Shown here: positions 44,629 to 53,810 of the stretch, one piece after another
Layout: each line of letters opens with the position of its first letter
How positions within the stretch are numbered: position 1 is the first letter of the stretch
Source: Cognatundibacterium oligocarboniphilum
Lineage (GTDB): Bacteria > Pseudomonadota > Gammaproteobacteria > Burkholderiales > Burkholderiaceae_D
Direction of reading: 5' to 3'
Length of the DNA stretch: 55,998 nt
Assembly (NCBI RefSeq): GCF_013377855.1
Contig: NZ_JABXYJ010000004.1
Coordinates: 380,942 to 436,939, forward strand
Program-made: the position numbers and the translations under genes
The notes under the pieces: generated by a model
The model's database searches: none
What the model was told of the DNA's origin: nothing
The model's input: the letters and a program-made list of their open reading frames with translations, nothing else

Positions 44629-44651
44629 ACCTCGCTCGTGGTAATGCGGAT

Positions 44652-44682
44652 AAAAAACGGATGCCGTCGGCATCCGTTTTTT
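44652..44682. terminator. bidirectional Rho-independent terminator
   Basis: ACGGATGCC (44657-44665) pairs perfectly with GGCATCCGT (44669-44677) around a three-base loop, flanked by As and Ts. It stops both the DoxX gene (+) and ttcA (-). Confidence 0.9.
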
Positions 44683-44709
44683 GTTTCGCAACAGGCAATA
44701 CCGTCAAAC

Positions 44710-45678
44710 TTAGTCCTGATCCAGATGCAGCTGAATCACGCCACCGGATGACGTTGCGCAAGGCTCGTCATCAAAGGCAATATCGCCGTCAGGATTGGCT
44801 TCGCCGTCGATTTTCAGATCGGTGAAGTTGAACAGATTTTTATCCATCAGATGCGAGGGAGCGACGGTCGACAAGGCAGAGAAAATATTCTCGACTCGGC
44901 CCGGATATTTCTTATCCCATTCCCGCATCAGGTTTTTGATCTGCTTACGCTGCAGGTTTTCCTGCGAACCGCACAGGTCGCAGGGAATGATGGGGAATTG
45001 CTTCACCTGCGCATAGCGTTCGGTATCTGCTTCCTTCACATACGCCATCGGGCGGATCACGATGTGCTTTCCGTCATCGGACTGCAGTTTGGCCGGCATG
45101 CCTTTGAGTTTACCGCCGAAGAACATATTCAGGAAAAAGGTTTCCAGAATATCGTCGCGATGATGGCCGAGTGCGATCTTGTTGGCGCCCAGCTCGTCGG
45201 CAACGCGATACAGAATGCCGCGGCGCAGGCGCGAGCACAGCGAACAGGTAGTCTTGCCTTCCGGGATCAGGCGTTTGACGATGCTGTAGGTGTCCTGATT
45301 TTCGATATGGTAAGGAATACCGGTTTTGTCCAGATACGCCGGCAGCACATCCGCCGGAAAGTTCGGTTGTTTCTGGTCGAGATTGACGGCGACGATATCG
45401 AAATGAATCGGCGCGCGTTCGCGCAGCGTCATCAGGATGTCGAGCAGCGCATAGCTGTCCTTGCCACCGGACAGGCAAACCATGACCTTGTCGCCGTCTT
45501 CGATCATATTGAAATCGCCGATCGCCTGACCGACCAGGCGGCACAGGCGTTTATGCAGTTTATTATTTTCGTAAATGATTTTTTCCTGCGATTTAGCGGA
45601 CGGTGCGGCAACGCCGGATTCTGCGGAGCGTGCGGCGTCAGGAGAAAGACCGGTCAGGGATTCGTGTAGAGCTTGCAT
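44710..45678 (-). CDS. ttcA: tRNA 2-thiocytidine(32) synthetase
   Basis: A 322-residue tRNA-modifying enzyme that puts sulfur on cytidine 32. The ATP pyrophosphatase motif is [13 protein letters not shown] (about 69-81). The 4Fe-4S cluster ligands lie in [10 protein letters not shown] (about 145-154) and [20 protein letters not shown] is the typical PP-loop partner helix. The N-terminal 40 residues are extended and low in complexity. It starts eight bases after folB, so it is the third gene of the SDR-folB-ttcA operon. Cys residues of the cluster are complete. Confidence 0.93.
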   Translation of the reverse strand: MQALHESLTGLSPDAARSAESGVAAPSAKSQEKIIYENNKLHKRLCRLVGQAIGDFNMIEDGDKVMVCLSGGKDSYALLDILMTLRERAPIHFDIVAVNLDQKQPNFPADVLPAYLDKTGIPYHIENQDTYSIVKRLIPEGKTTCSLCSRLRRGILYRVADELGANKIALGHHRDDILETFFLNMFFGGKLKGMPAKLQSDDGKHIVIRPMAYVKEADTERYAQVKQFPIIPCDLCGSQENLQRKQIKNLMREWDKKYPGRVENIFSALSTVAPSHLMDKNLFNFTDLKIDGEANPDGDIAFDDEPCATSSGGVIQLHLDQD

Positions 45679-45686
45679 GGCGGGAC

Positions 45687-46085
45687 TTAAATAACGTTTT
45701 TAATCTGGAAAACTTCCACCCCGACGCCTTCGCAGTCGGGATAGACATCGGGTTTCATGGTCGATACGCAGACGGCGCGGACCTGCGGATGGGCGAGCAT
45801 GATGCCGGCAACGTCGTCGCACAGAGTTTCTTGCAGATGGACGTGACCCTGTGCAACGCGTTTCGCAATCGACGCGCGCATGAAATCGTAATCGACGACT
45901 TCATGCAGCTGATCTTCTTTCGGCGTCGAGCTTGCCAGCGGGATGTACAGATCGACATTGATGAGCACGCGCTGTTCGCCCTTTTTCTCAAACTCATGCA
46001 CGCCGATGTTGATATTGACTTCGTAATTGCGCAAAAACAGGCGGCGGCAGGCGGTGAGTTGCGGATGGTGTAGAACGGATAACAT
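45687..46085 (-). CDS. folB: dihydroneopterin aldolase
   Basis: A 132-residue FolB protein of the folate pathway, splitting dihydroneopterin to hydroxymethyl-dihydropterin and glycolaldehyde. [18 protein letters not shown] is the N-terminal strand-helix signature, [11 protein letters not shown] carries the pterin-site tyrosine, and [17 protein letters not shown] is the next core helix. The length is slightly above the usual 120. It starts six bases after the SDR stop and is followed by ttcA after eight bases, a tightly packed operon. Confidence 0.9.
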   Translation of the reverse strand: MLSVLHHPQLTACRRLFLRNYEVNINIGVHEFEKKGEQRVLINVDLYIPLASSTPKEDQLHEVVDYDFMRASIAKRVAQGHVHLQETLCDDVAGIMLAHPQVRAVCVSTMKPDVYPDCEGVGVEVFQIKNVI

Positions 46086-46091
46086 AAAAGC

Positions 46092-46901
46092 TCATTCTGA
46101 GGAAAGTGAAGTGGGATGGGCAGTCGCTAAAAACATTACGTCGCGCTGCAAAGGAATTAAATGCTGACCGCCATCAACGAGAATGGTGGTGCCGGTGATG
46201 GCCGGACTGTCAGCTACAAAGCAGACGGTGCGGGCGATGTCTTCCGGTGTGCTGGAACGGCCCAGCGGTGTGACCTGATGCGCCTGCTGAAAGTCGGCTT
46301 CGCTCTGCTCGCCGGACATCATGGTGATGCCCGGGGCGACGCCGGCGACGCGCACCTTCGGCGCCAGTGCCTGCGCCAGCGTGGTGGTGGCACATTGCAG
46401 GGCGGCTTTTGACAGGGTGTAGGACAAAAAATCGGGATTCAGGTTAAACAGTTTCTGGTCCAGCAGGTTGATCATACAGGCTTGCCGGCCTTCCGGCGTG
46501 ACGGCATGCAACGCCTGCGCCAGCAACACCGGCGCTGCCAGGTTGACATGCATGTGGCGGTTTAAGCTGGCGTAGCTGAAGCTATGTGCATCGTCTTCGG
46601 CAAACAGCGAGGCATTGTTGATTACGCAATGCACCGCTCCCATGGCGGCGACCGCCTGCGGCAGCAATTGCAACGTCGCTGCTTCGTCGGCCAGATCGCA
46701 TCGCAAGGCGACGGCCCGCCGGCCGATTGCCCGGATTTCATCGACCACTGCCGCGGCATCGTCAGCGGAGCTGCCGAAATGCACGACAATGTCCCAGCCC
46801 TGCTGCGCCATGCGCAAGGCAATATGTTTACCGATACGTCGGGCTGCCCCGGTAACGAGGGCGACACGGGGAATCACATTGTTGGGCTTGGTATGGGTCA
46901 T
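46092..46901 (-). CDS. SDR family oxidoreductase, pteridine-reductase-like (FolM-type)
   Basis: A 269-residue short-chain dehydrogenase/reductase. The NADPH-binding motif is TGAARRIGKH (about 18-27), characteristic of pteridine reductases and FolM because of the Arg-Arg pair. NNAS is the structural motif, and the catalytic tyrosine-lysine pair is in SYTLSKAAL. FolM reduces dihydromonapterin or dihydrofolate. The place directly before folB supports a pterin role, but the substrate has not been tested. It heads the SDR-folB-ttcA operon and diverges from the MidA-like gene across only 45 bases. Confidence 0.82.
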   Translation of the reverse strand: MTHTKPNNVIPRVALVTGAARRIGKHIALRMAQQGWDIVVHFGSSADDAAAVVDEIRAIGRRAVALRCDLADEAATLQLLPQAVAAMGAVHCVINNASLFAEDDAHSFSYASLNRHMHVNLAAPVLLAQALHAVTPEGRQACMINLLDQKLFNLNPDFLSYTLSKAALQCATTTLAQALAPKVRVAGVAPGITMMSGEQSEADFQQAHQVTPLGRSSTPEDIARTVCFVADSPAITGTTILVDGGQHLIPLQRDVMFLATAHPTSLSSE

Positions 46902-46946
46902 GGAAATTCTTTAACGTGACTACGGGGTTTTTACTACAATGCCGGT

Positions 46947-48131
46947 ATGCAAAAATTATCTCTTCCTATTCCGGCGTCAGAGGCGCTGGCTGCATCACAA
47001 GCGTTGCAACAACAGATCGCCGCCGACATTCACCGGCATCAGGGCTGGATTCCATTTTCGCGTTATATGGAGCTGGCGCTATACACACCTCAGACCGGTT
47101 ACTACAGCGGCGGTGCCGCAAAATTAGGCAAAGACGGCGATTTTACAACGGCACCGGAAATGTCGCCTTTATTTGGCGCAAGCCTGGCAACGCTGGCGGG
47201 AACCTTGTTCGCACAAACCCTGCCACAGGTAATGGAGTTTGGTGCGGGAACCGGCAAGCTCGCCAGAGATTTTTTAACGGAATGTCAATTTTCGGGAATA
47301 ACGATCGAGCGCTATTTTATCGTGGAATTGTCCGGCGAACTGCGTGCGCGGCAAGAAGAATTGCTCAGGGATTTTCCGCAAGTGGTCTGGCTGCAGGAAA
47401 TGCCGGCTGCTTTTTCCGGTCTGGTGCTCGGTAATGAAGTGCTGGACGCGATGCCGGTTGATTTGCTGGTGAAGACTGAGCAGGGCTGGGCCGAGCTGGG
47501 CGTGACGCTGGCAGCGCAGCAGGCCGATACGACGGAACCTGTGCTGGCATGGCAGGAGCGTGCCTGCGAGGCATCCCGCGCCGCACAGATTCCGCAGGCA
47601 GAGGCATTGCCACCCGGCTATGTGACCGAGATTCACACGGTGGCGCGCGGTTTCATGCGCAGTCTGGGCGCGATGTTACAGACTGGTTATGCCGACAGCG
47701 GCAAAGGTAGTGCCGTCATTTTGATTGATTACGGTTTTCCTGCCGCCGAGTACTATCATCCGCAACGCAGCAGCGGCACGCTGATGTGCCACTACCGTCA
47801 CCATGCGCATCCCGATCCGTTTTATTTGCCTGGATTGCAAGATATTACGGCACACGTCGATTTCACCGCCATGGCGCAGGCGGCGCTGGAGAGCGGATTG
47901 TCTTTATTGAGCTACACCAGTCAAGCCGGTTTTCTGCTGGAATCCGGCATCACGGATCTGCTCAGCCGCAGCGCACCGGAACAGGCCATGCAATATCTGC
48001 CGCAGGCGAACGCGTTGCAAAAACTGGTGTCGCCAGCCGAAATGGGAGAGTTGTTTAAAGTGCTGACGGTGGGAATCGGAATGACGCTGCCAGAGCGTCT
48101 GCTGCGTCATGATCGTTGCCACCGTTTGTAA
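46947..48131 (+). CDS. SAM-dependent methyltransferase, MidA/NDUFAF7 family (DUF185)
   Basis: A 394-residue class I methyltransferase. It shows the N-terminal IPFSRYMELALYTPQTGYYSGG (about 32-53, the DUF185 start), GDFTTAPEMSPLFGA, the SAM-binding EFGAGTGKLARDFL (about 92-105), GNEVLDAMPVDLL and VILIDYGFPAAEYYHPQRSSGTL. Human NDUFAF7 methylates an arginine of respiratory complex I. Bacterial homologues are thought to modify an unknown protein. The gene commonly sits next to folate genes in Betaproteobacteria, and it is divergent here. The alternative start at 46939 is in another frame. Confidence 0.9.
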   Translation: MQKLSLPIPASEALAASQALQQQIAADIHRHQGWIPFSRYMELALYTPQTGYYSGGAAKLGKDGDFTTAPEMSPLFGASLATLAGTLFAQTLPQVMEFGAGTGKLARDFLTECQFSGITIERYFIVELSGELRARQEELLRDFPQVVWLQEMPAAFSGLVLGNEVLDAMPVDLLVKTEQGWAELGVTLAAQQADTTEPVLAWQERACEASRAAQIPQAEALPPGYVTEIHTVARGFMRSLGAMLQTGYADSGKGSAVILIDYGFPAAEYYHPQRSSGTLMCHYRHHAHPDPFYLPGLQDITAHVDFTAMAQAALESGLSLLSYTSQAGFLLESGITDLLSRSAPEQAMQYLPQANALQKLVSPAEMGELFKVLTVGIGMTLPERLLRHDRCHRL

Positions 48132-48168
48132 GTGAAAAATATACTGGGAGGTAGTATATAAAATTCAC
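48132..48168. repeat. two-stem hairpin between MidA and DUF2905 genes
   Basis: GTGAA (48132-48136) pairs with TTCAC (48164-48168), and inside it ATATACT (48139-48145) pairs with AGTATAT (48153-48159). There is no T run after it on the + strand, so it is not a normal terminator. It lies 54 bases before the DUF2905 start. Confidence 0.4.
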
Positions 48169-48222
48169 CTTGTATTTCCTTGAGGGCAGACTGATTTTGA
48201 TGAAAAATAGGGGGAGTATCTA

Positions 48223-48420
48223 ATGATGCGCTGGTTTTTGACGATTTTTCTGGTCGTCGTCGTGTTTTCCAGCCTGCTGCCATGGCTGGAAAAACTGGGC
48301 ATCGGACGTCTGCCCGGAGACCTGCGGTTCCGTCTGTTCGGACGGGATTTTTCGTTCCCGTTTGCGTCCACAATTCTGATTTCCCTGTTCGTCCTGTTGC
48401 TGGCGCGCCTGTTCAAGTGA
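48223..48420 (+). CDS. DUF2905 family small membrane protein
   Basis: A 65-residue protein with two hydrophobic segments: MMRWFLTIFLVVVVFSSLL and STILISLFVLLLARL. Between them lies a hydrophilic loop with KLGIGRLPGDLRF, typical of DUF2905 proteins. A small inner-membrane hairpin is likely. No function is known. It sits alone with a weak ribosome site (GGGGAG about 15 bases upstream). Confidence 0.82.
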   Translation: MMRWFLTIFLVVVVFSSLLPWLEKLGIGRLPGDLRFRLFGRDFSFPFASTILISLFVLLLARLFK

Positions 48421-48609
48421 GCCGCGTATGGCTGCCGGATACTGCAGAGCGTGGCAGGCAGACAGCGGCCGGACTAAAGTTTTTGCGCCATTACGCCGAC
48501 ACTTCAATATAATGAATTTGCGCCTGACATAGCGACTGCCCGATTTTCCCATCGTGCGAAAATGATGCGGGGCTGGCTAGGGCATATAAAAATTATTCAA
48601 AAGGTTGAA

Positions 48610-50241
48610 ATGAGCGAACTCAGCGATATCAGGGCATTGCTCATTGAGCCGCATCAGGGAATGCGGGTCAGTTTGCATAATATGCTGAATCTGTGTGGCA
48701 TCACCAAGGTGGAACATGCCATCTCTGCGGGGACGGCTGTCCGCACAATTCAGGCCAAAATGTTTGATCTGATCCTGTGCGAATATGATCTCGGCGTTGG
48801 CCAGGACGGACAGCAACTGCTCGAAGACATCCGGCATCACAAGCTCGCGCCACTGTCGACCATCTTTATCATGGTTACCGCCGAACGCTCCTACGGCAAA
48901 GTCATCAGCGCAGCAGAACTGGCGCCTTCCGATTATCTGCTGAAACCCTTCACCGCCGATATGCTGTTGGAACGGGTGGTGCGTGCCATTGAAAAACGCA
49001 AAGCCTTCGTCGAAGTTTTCAGCCTGATGGAACAAGGGGCTGTCAGCGAAGCCATCACGGCTTGTCATCATGGGGAACGTGAATTTCCCAAATATGCGAT
49101 TGACTTCATGCGTTTGCGCGCCGAGCTGCATGTGGTACAGGGCGAGGCCGCTGAAGCTGAGGCGCTTTACACCCAGCTGTTTGAATTGAAAGCCGTGGCG
49201 TGGGCAAGGCTGGGGCTGGCAAAAACGTTGTACATGCAGGGACGGTACGAAGAGGCGGAAAATATTTTGCGTGATCTGGTGACGGAAAACAGCAAATATA
49301 TGGATGCCTACGACTGGCTGGCGAAAACGCATGAAATGATCGGACAATTACCGGAAGCCAAAGAGGTGCTGGATACTGCTGTCAATGTGTCACCCCATGC
49401 GGTGCGCCGTTTGCGCAACCTGGGGCGGATTGCGATGGAAACCGGCGATGTCGAAACGGCTGAAAATGTATTCAAGAAAGTTGTCAACAAAGCTAAATTC
49501 TCCGAATTCCGCGACCCGGAAGATCACATGAATCTGGTCGATGCGCTGGTCAAAAAAGGCGATACCGATCAGGCTAAATCTGTGATTCGCGATATGGAAC
49601 GCAATATGGCTGGGCTGAAAAAAACAGCAGCTTGCCGCGCGATTTCGAATGCGATCGTGCATGCCAAAACGGGCGATGCGCGTCTGGATGAAGAACTCGG
49701 CGCTGCGGTGGAGGCATCGAAAGAAGATATCGGTTTATCGACCGGCGCCAAGATCGGGCTGGCCAGACAATGTCTGAATAATGATAACGAAGACGCTGCT
49801 TCCGACATCATTCTTGATGTAATGAAAAATGCCAGCAACCAGCAGATCATGAAAAAGGCGATGGACGTCTTTGAAAGTGCTGGCAAAGGACATATCGCCA
49901 AGGAACTTGCGCAGCGCAGCCAGAGAGAAGTCATGGATCTGGTGGCGCTGGGTGTGCAGAAGGCCAAGCAGGGCGATTTCCGGGGATCGGTTGACCTGAT
50001 GATTACCGCAGCAAGAAAATCGCCGGAGAATCCGCAGGTGGTGATGAACGCGGCGCTGGCCTCCCTGAAATGCCTGGAAAATCTTGGTTGGGATAATGTT
50101 ACCGGCGAACAGGCGCGTCTCCTGATTGAGGCAGGCCGCCGCCTTGATCCGATGAATCCACGCTTGAAGGCATTGCGCGGACTATACGACGAATTACAGA
50201 AAAAATACGGTATGAGCGTGGGTCGTATCGCCAAAAACTGA
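48610..50241 (+). CDS. response-regulator-like protein with TPR repeats, degenerate receiver
   Basis: A 543-residue cytoplasmic protein. Residues 1-125 are a CheY-like receiver, with threonine in MVTAERS and lysine in LLKPF kept. The phosphorylation site reads DLILCEYDLG, so the expected Asp is Glu58, and the acidic pair is also changed (IEPHQG). The rest, about 130-530, is a helical tetratricopeptide repeat array (for example YTQLFELKAVAWARLGLAKT and LGRIAMETGDVETAENVF), used for protein binding. The start at 48610 has AAGG upstream, and longer frames are not conserved. It is followed after 63 bases by an HDOD-GAF gene, likely in one operon. Confidence 0.87.
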   Translation: MSELSDIRALLIEPHQGMRVSLHNMLNLCGITKVEHAISAGTAVRTIQAKMFDLILCEYDLGVGQDGQQLLEDIRHHKLAPLSTIFIMVTAERSYGKVISAAELAPSDYLLKPFTADMLLERVVRAIEKRKAFVEVFSLMEQGAVSEAITACHHGEREFPKYAIDFMRLRAELHVVQGEAAEAEALYTQLFELKAVAWARLGLAKTLYMQGRYEEAENILRDLVTENSKYMDAYDWLAKTHEMIGQLPEAKEVLDTAVNVSPHAVRRLRNLGRIAMETGDVETAENVFKKVVNKAKFSEFRDPEDHMNLVDALVKKGDTDQAKSVIRDMERNMAGLKKTAACRAISNAIVHAKTGDARLDEELGAAVEASKEDIGLSTGAKIGLARQCLNNDNEDAASDIILDVMKNASNQQIMKKAMDVFESAGKGHIAKELAQRSQREVMDLVALGVQKAKQGDFRGSVDLMITAARKSPENPQVVMNAALASLKCLENLGWDNVTGEQARLLIEAGRRLDPMNPRLKALRGLYDELQKKYGMSVGRIAKN

Positions 50242-50304
50242 TCCGCAGCCGGTCAGACACCGTGCCAGATGAATCCGTGCGGACAATCCGCAGAATTGAT
50301 AGTC

Positions 50305-51855
50305 ATGAAATATCCAAATCCCGCTTTCTCAGTATCGCAACTGGAATCCCCACGCGAGCGTCTGCTGAAATTCATCAATGACGAAAGCGATCTGCCGACG
50401 CTGGGTGTGGCGATTGCCAAAGTCGTTGAAATCACTTCTTCCGGCGAAGACTCGGTGGCGCGTCTTGCGCATTTCATTTTGTCTGATGTTGGTCTGACGC
50501 AGAAAATCCTGCGCCTGTCCAATACGGTGCAGTACCGCACCAGTGCCGGAGCTGCGGTGACCACGATTTCACGGGCGATTTTCCTGCTCGGTTTTAATAC
50601 CGTGAAAGATAGTGCGCTGGCGATGCTGTTGGTGGATTGTTTTAAGGATATGGCGCAGGTCAGCAGTGTGCGCAAGGAGCTGGTACGTTCTTTGTGCGCC
50701 AGCATGATCGGCCGTGAAATGGCGCAGCGAGGACGATTTCAGGACAGCGAAGAAGCCGCCGTGGCATCGCTGTTTAAAAATGTCGGCCGGGTGCTGGTGG
50801 CGTCCTTCGATCATGATTTGTACATGCGCATTCAGCATATTACAGAGACGGCGGATAGCCGGCCGGAAGAAGCTGCCACGGTACTGCTGGGCTGCAGTTT
50901 TGAACGTTTTGGCGAGATGGCGCTGCAGAGCTGGAAGATCCCGGACACGATCATCCAGTCACTAACGCCGCTGCCAGTCGGAGAGTTGCGCAAGCCGGTA
51001 CTGCGGCACGACTGGCTGAAGCAGGTCGCCAGCTTCAGCGATACCCTGGCGGGAATCACCATGTCTGCGCATGCTGATCGCAAGGAACAGTATGAAAACC
51101 TGTTGCGGCGTTTCGGTAATGTGCTGGAACTGGATCGCAACATATTGGGTGAAATTATCCAGAAAGTGGAGGAAGAAACCCGGCAATTAGCCAAGAGCAT
51201 GGATTTGTCCCTGCATGATCTGGCAGGCGTGCCGGCCGAACAGGCGCCATTGCTGGAAGTACCGCTGGAATTTTTATTGCAGACCAATGATGTCGTGCCG
51301 GCACAGCAGGCAGCGCGCTATGCCAGCGGCAAACCGGTCAACGCCCGCGACCTGTTGCTGGCTGGCGTACAGGACGTGACGCAAATGCTGGCCGCCGAAG
51401 ATTATCGTCTGAATGACCTGATCCTGCTGGTGCTGGAAACCCTGTACACCAGCCTGGGTTTTCGTTTTGCCACTATTTGCCTGCGCGACCGCAGCAGCGA
51501 GCGCTTTGTGTCCCGGGTTGCTGTTGGCGAACAGTATGCAGAGCGGCAGCGCGGGTTTCATTTTCCGGTCAAAGGAGAGGCGGATCTGTTTCAGCTTTCC
51601 CTGAGCAATAATGCCGATGTGATGATCGCCGAGTTGCGTGCCCCGAAAATCCGTCACTTATTGCCTGCCTGGTATCTGCAGTTGCTGCCGGATGCACGCA
51701 GCTGCATCATATTGCCGCTGGTCATACAGAAAAAGCCGATCGGTCTGTTTTATGCAGACCGTATCAATACGGCAGAAGAGGGAGTGCCACAGGATGAAAC
51801 CGCGCTGATCAAGACGCTCAAAAACCAGTTGCTGGCGGCCATCATGCGGGGATAA
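50305..51855 (+). CDS. HDOD domain plus GAF-like signalling protein
   Basis: A 516-residue cytoplasmic protein. The HDOD domain spans about 15-215 (LPTLGVAIAKVVEIT, LRLSNTVQYRTSAGAAVTTI, AIFLLGFNTVKDSALAM); it is related to HD phosphohydrolases but usually lacks the metal ligands. Residues about 375-510 are GAF-like (VLETLYTSLGFRFATICLRD, CIILPLVIQKKPIGLFYAD). HDOD proteins often act in motility, biofilm or c-di-GMP signalling. The upstream response-regulator-like gene ends 63 bases before. The start is uncertain: the ATG at 50305 is chosen, but one at 50269 in frame is possible and neither has a good ribosome site. Confidence 0.85.
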   Translation: MKYPNPAFSVSQLESPRERLLKFINDESDLPTLGVAIAKVVEITSSGEDSVARLAHFILSDVGLTQKILRLSNTVQYRTSAGAAVTTISRAIFLLGFNTVKDSALAMLLVDCFKDMAQVSSVRKELVRSLCASMIGREMAQRGRFQDSEEAAVASLFKNVGRVLVASFDHDLYMRIQHITETADSRPEEAATVLLGCSFERFGEMALQSWKIPDTIIQSLTPLPVGELRKPVLRHDWLKQVASFSDTLAGITMSAHADRKEQYENLLRRFGNVLELDRNILGEIIQKVEEETRQLAKSMDLSLHDLAGVPAEQAPLLEVPLEFLLQTNDVVPAQQAARYASGKPVNARDLLLAGVQDVTQMLAAEDYRLNDLILLVLETLYTSLGFRFATICLRDRSSERFVSRVAVGEQYAERQRGFHFPVKGEADLFQLSLSNNADVMIAELRAPKIRHLLPAWYLQLLPDARSCIILPLVIQKKPIGLFYADRINTAEEGVPQDETALIKTLKNQLLAAIMRG

Positions 51856-51924
51856 GCGAGACGATGCACTGTGCCAGAAAAGCATACAATCCTGTTCAGG
51901 ACAGTTTTTTTTAAGTGATACATC

Positions 51925-52566
51925 ATGACTTTTTCGACCTGGTTCACATTCCTGATCGCCGCTTGTGTGATTGCCATTTCTCCCGGTTCCGGCGCCGTGC
52001 TGTCGATGTCGCACGGCCTTAATTACGGCGTCAAGAAAGCCAGCGGTACTATTCTGGGCTTGCAGGCGGGCTTGCTGCTGATTCTGGCGATTGCGGGCGG
52101 GGGCGTCGGTTCGATACTGATGGCTTCGGAACTGGCGTTCAGCGTGATTAAAACCGTCGGTGCGCTGTATCTGATTTATCTCGGTTTCAATCAGTGGCGG
52201 GCGCGGGTGGAGTTGATCAAAACCGAGCAGGCATCGGCAAATACGCAGACTCCGGACTGGTCGCGCCGTTTCCTGACCGGCTTTCTGACCAATGCGACCA
52301 ATCCCAAAGGCATCATTTTCATGGTTGCGGTGCTGCCGCAATTTATCTCACACGATGCCCCATTGCTGCCGCAATTGCTGATACTCGGCATCACTATGTG
52401 TTCGGTCGATCTGATCGTGATGCACAGCTATGCGTTGGCAGCATCCGGCATGCAGCGCTATTTCAGCAATCCGCGCTGGCTGAAAGGGCAGAACCGGTTT
52501 TTTGGCGGTGTACTGATGGCGATCGGCACCGCGCTGTTTTTTGTGAAGCGCAGCCCGGCAAGCTGA
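51925..52566 (+). CDS. LysE/RhtB family amino-acid exporter
   Basis: A 213-residue inner-membrane exporter with about six helices. The family motif FLIAACVIAISPGSGAVLSMSHGL (about 9-32) is close to the usual SPGP signature, with Ser in place of the final Pro. FLTGFLTNATNPKGIIFMVAVLP (about 116-138) is the second conserved region. The substrate is unknown; homoserine, lysine and threonine are typical. A terminator follows. It is 69 bases after the HDOD-GAF gene. It is only distantly related to the LeuE-like gene at 17187. Confidence 0.87.
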   Translation: MTFSTWFTFLIAACVIAISPGSGAVLSMSHGLNYGVKKASGTILGLQAGLLLILAIAGGGVGSILMASELAFSVIKTVGALYLIYLGFNQWRARVELIKTEQASANTQTPDWSRRFLTGFLTNATNPKGIIFMVAVLPQFISHDAPLLPQLLILGITMCSVDLIVMHSYALAASGMQRYFSNPRWLKGQNRFFGGVLMAIGTALFFVKRSPAS

Positions 52567-52610
52567 AGCGCCGGTTTGGCAGTGCCCGTGCAGGCAGCCG
52601 GAATAACGTT

Positions 52611-52640
52611 AAAAAAATCCGCCGTGGGCGGATGTTTTTA
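52611..52640. terminator. bidirectional Rho-independent terminator
   Basis: ATCCGCC (52617-52623) pairs with GGCGGAT (52627-52633) around a three-base loop, with As on the left and Ts on the right. It separates the LysE gene (+) and the unknown gene (-), overlapping the latter's stop by a few bases. Confidence 0.85.
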
Positions 52641-53441
52641 TGCCAGGGGAATATGTTGTTTTTTCGTTAGCGCGTCAATGTCCTGCCACAGTGTCATCTG
52701 ATTCAATAGGCGGGTAGCCGGATCAAGCATCGCATGCAGATTGAAGAAACGCTCCAGTGCGGTTTCATTGAACGGACTGCGTTGGGAAAAGTTGATGCGG
52801 CCATATTGCTTTTGAAACGCATTCAGCAAATCGGCCGGCGTATCCTTGTGCCAGGATTGCATCAGGCCGCCCACCATCAACGCTGCATCAGTGGTTTGCT
52901 CCAGCATCCTCGGATTTCTGGCAGTGCCGATGTCGCGATAATCCAGCAGGCGGGGGAAGTAAAAATGCCGTATCCATGCCGCAGGAATGCCTTCAGCTGT
53001 TTGCAATGCCCCGCTGCGCCACAGTTTCCAGCTTTTTTCCGCTTCATCCTCTGCAACAAAATGCGGGTCGGCCAGTAACACGCAATCTTGTTCCAGTGTG
53101 ATTTCCAGCACCACCGGCAACCCTGCCTGATGCGCAATCGCTTCCAGCTCGGGCATCTCCGGCTTGCGGCCGTGCTGTTCCTGTAGCGCCTGCACAAATG
53201 CAGACAGCACTTCCTGATGCGCATGATGCAGCTGGCTGGTGGCATTGCAGAAGCCGGCACAGGCGGCAAAATATGCCATCAGTTCACCGACCATCACGCC
53301 TGGCGGCGACTGATTGCCGGTATCGGAAAAACCTTGCGCCGGGATCTCTTTTGCGAGACCCTGACGCAATGCAGGATAAAGCTGGCCGGTGGTGCAGCCA
53401 AATTTGACCATGCTGCCGGCAGCCAGTTTAAATTCACTCAT
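52638..53441 (-). CDS. uncharacterised protein at the end of the Mn-riboswitch operon
   Basis: A 267-residue soluble protein that I do not recognise. It has no signal peptide and no membrane segment. Features visible are GSMVKFGCTTGQLYPALRQGLAKEI at the N-terminus (split by one Cys), SPPGVMVGELMAYFAACAGFCN, a mixed helical middle, VVLEITLEQDCVLLADPHFV, and a C-terminal ERFFNLHAMLDPATRLLNQM. The sequence is even in composition, with no repeats. The ATG at 53441 overlaps the end of the ArsC-like gene by eight bases, so the two are probably translated together. It is the third gene of a unit led by a manganese riboswitch. Confidence 0.7.
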   Translation of the reverse strand: MSEFKLAAGSMVKFGCTTGQLYPALRQGLAKEIPAQGFSDTGNQSPPGVMVGELMAYFAACAGFCNATSQLHHAHQEVLSAFVQALQEQHGRKPEMPELEAIAHQAGLPVVLEITLEQDCVLLADPHFVAEDEAEKSWKLWRSGALQTAEGIPAAWIRHFYFPRLLDYRDIGTARNPRMLEQTTDAALMVGGLMQSWHKDTPADLLNAFQKQYGRINFSQRSPFNETALERFFNLHAMLDPATRLLNQMTLWQDIDALTKKQHIPLA

Positions 53442-53805
53442 GATGCGCTTTCTGAAACAGGATGGACACGTTCTCGGGTGGGCGGCCAATGACCGCCCGC
53501 TGATCCATTAAAACGATGGGGCGTTGCAATAATGCCGGACAACGCATGATGGCTTGCAATGCAGTATCAATATCCGCATCCTGCAGATTGGCAACGGTAT
53601 ATTCCGGCTCGTTAGCACGCAGCATTTGCTGCACGTCACCACCCAGCGCCGTCAGTATCTGATGCAGTGCATGCAGATCCGGAGGCTGTTTCAGATAGTC
53701 AATCACCGTCACAGGCCAGCCGCGCCGATTCGCTTCCGCATTGACCAGCTCCAGTGTTTCGCGTGATTTTGAGCAGCGCGGATTATGATAAATTGTCAGC
53801 ATCAT
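53434..53805 (-). CDS. ArsC/Spx-family reductase (glutaredoxin-type arsenate reductase)
   Basis: A 123-residue thioredoxin-fold protein of the ArsC/Spx family. IYHNPRCSKSRETLEL near the N-terminus gives the catalytic cysteine (Cys11) in the true ArsC context, and RPIVLMDQRAVIGRPPENV (about 94-112) carries the conserved arginine-proline. It would reduce arsenate with glutathione and glutaredoxin, unlike the thioredoxin-linked arsC at 15917. The start is five bases after the TMEM165 stop. The end overlaps the unknown gene by eight bases. Its place behind a Mn riboswitch is unusual for an arsenate reductase. Confidence 0.85.
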   Translation of the reverse strand: MMLTIYHNPRCSKSRETLELVNAEANRRGWPVTVIDYLKQPPDLHALHQILTALGGDVQQMLRANEPEYTVANLQDADIDTALQAIMRCPALLQRPIVLMDQRAVIGRPPENVSILFQKAHHE

Positions 53806-53810
53806 CTGTC

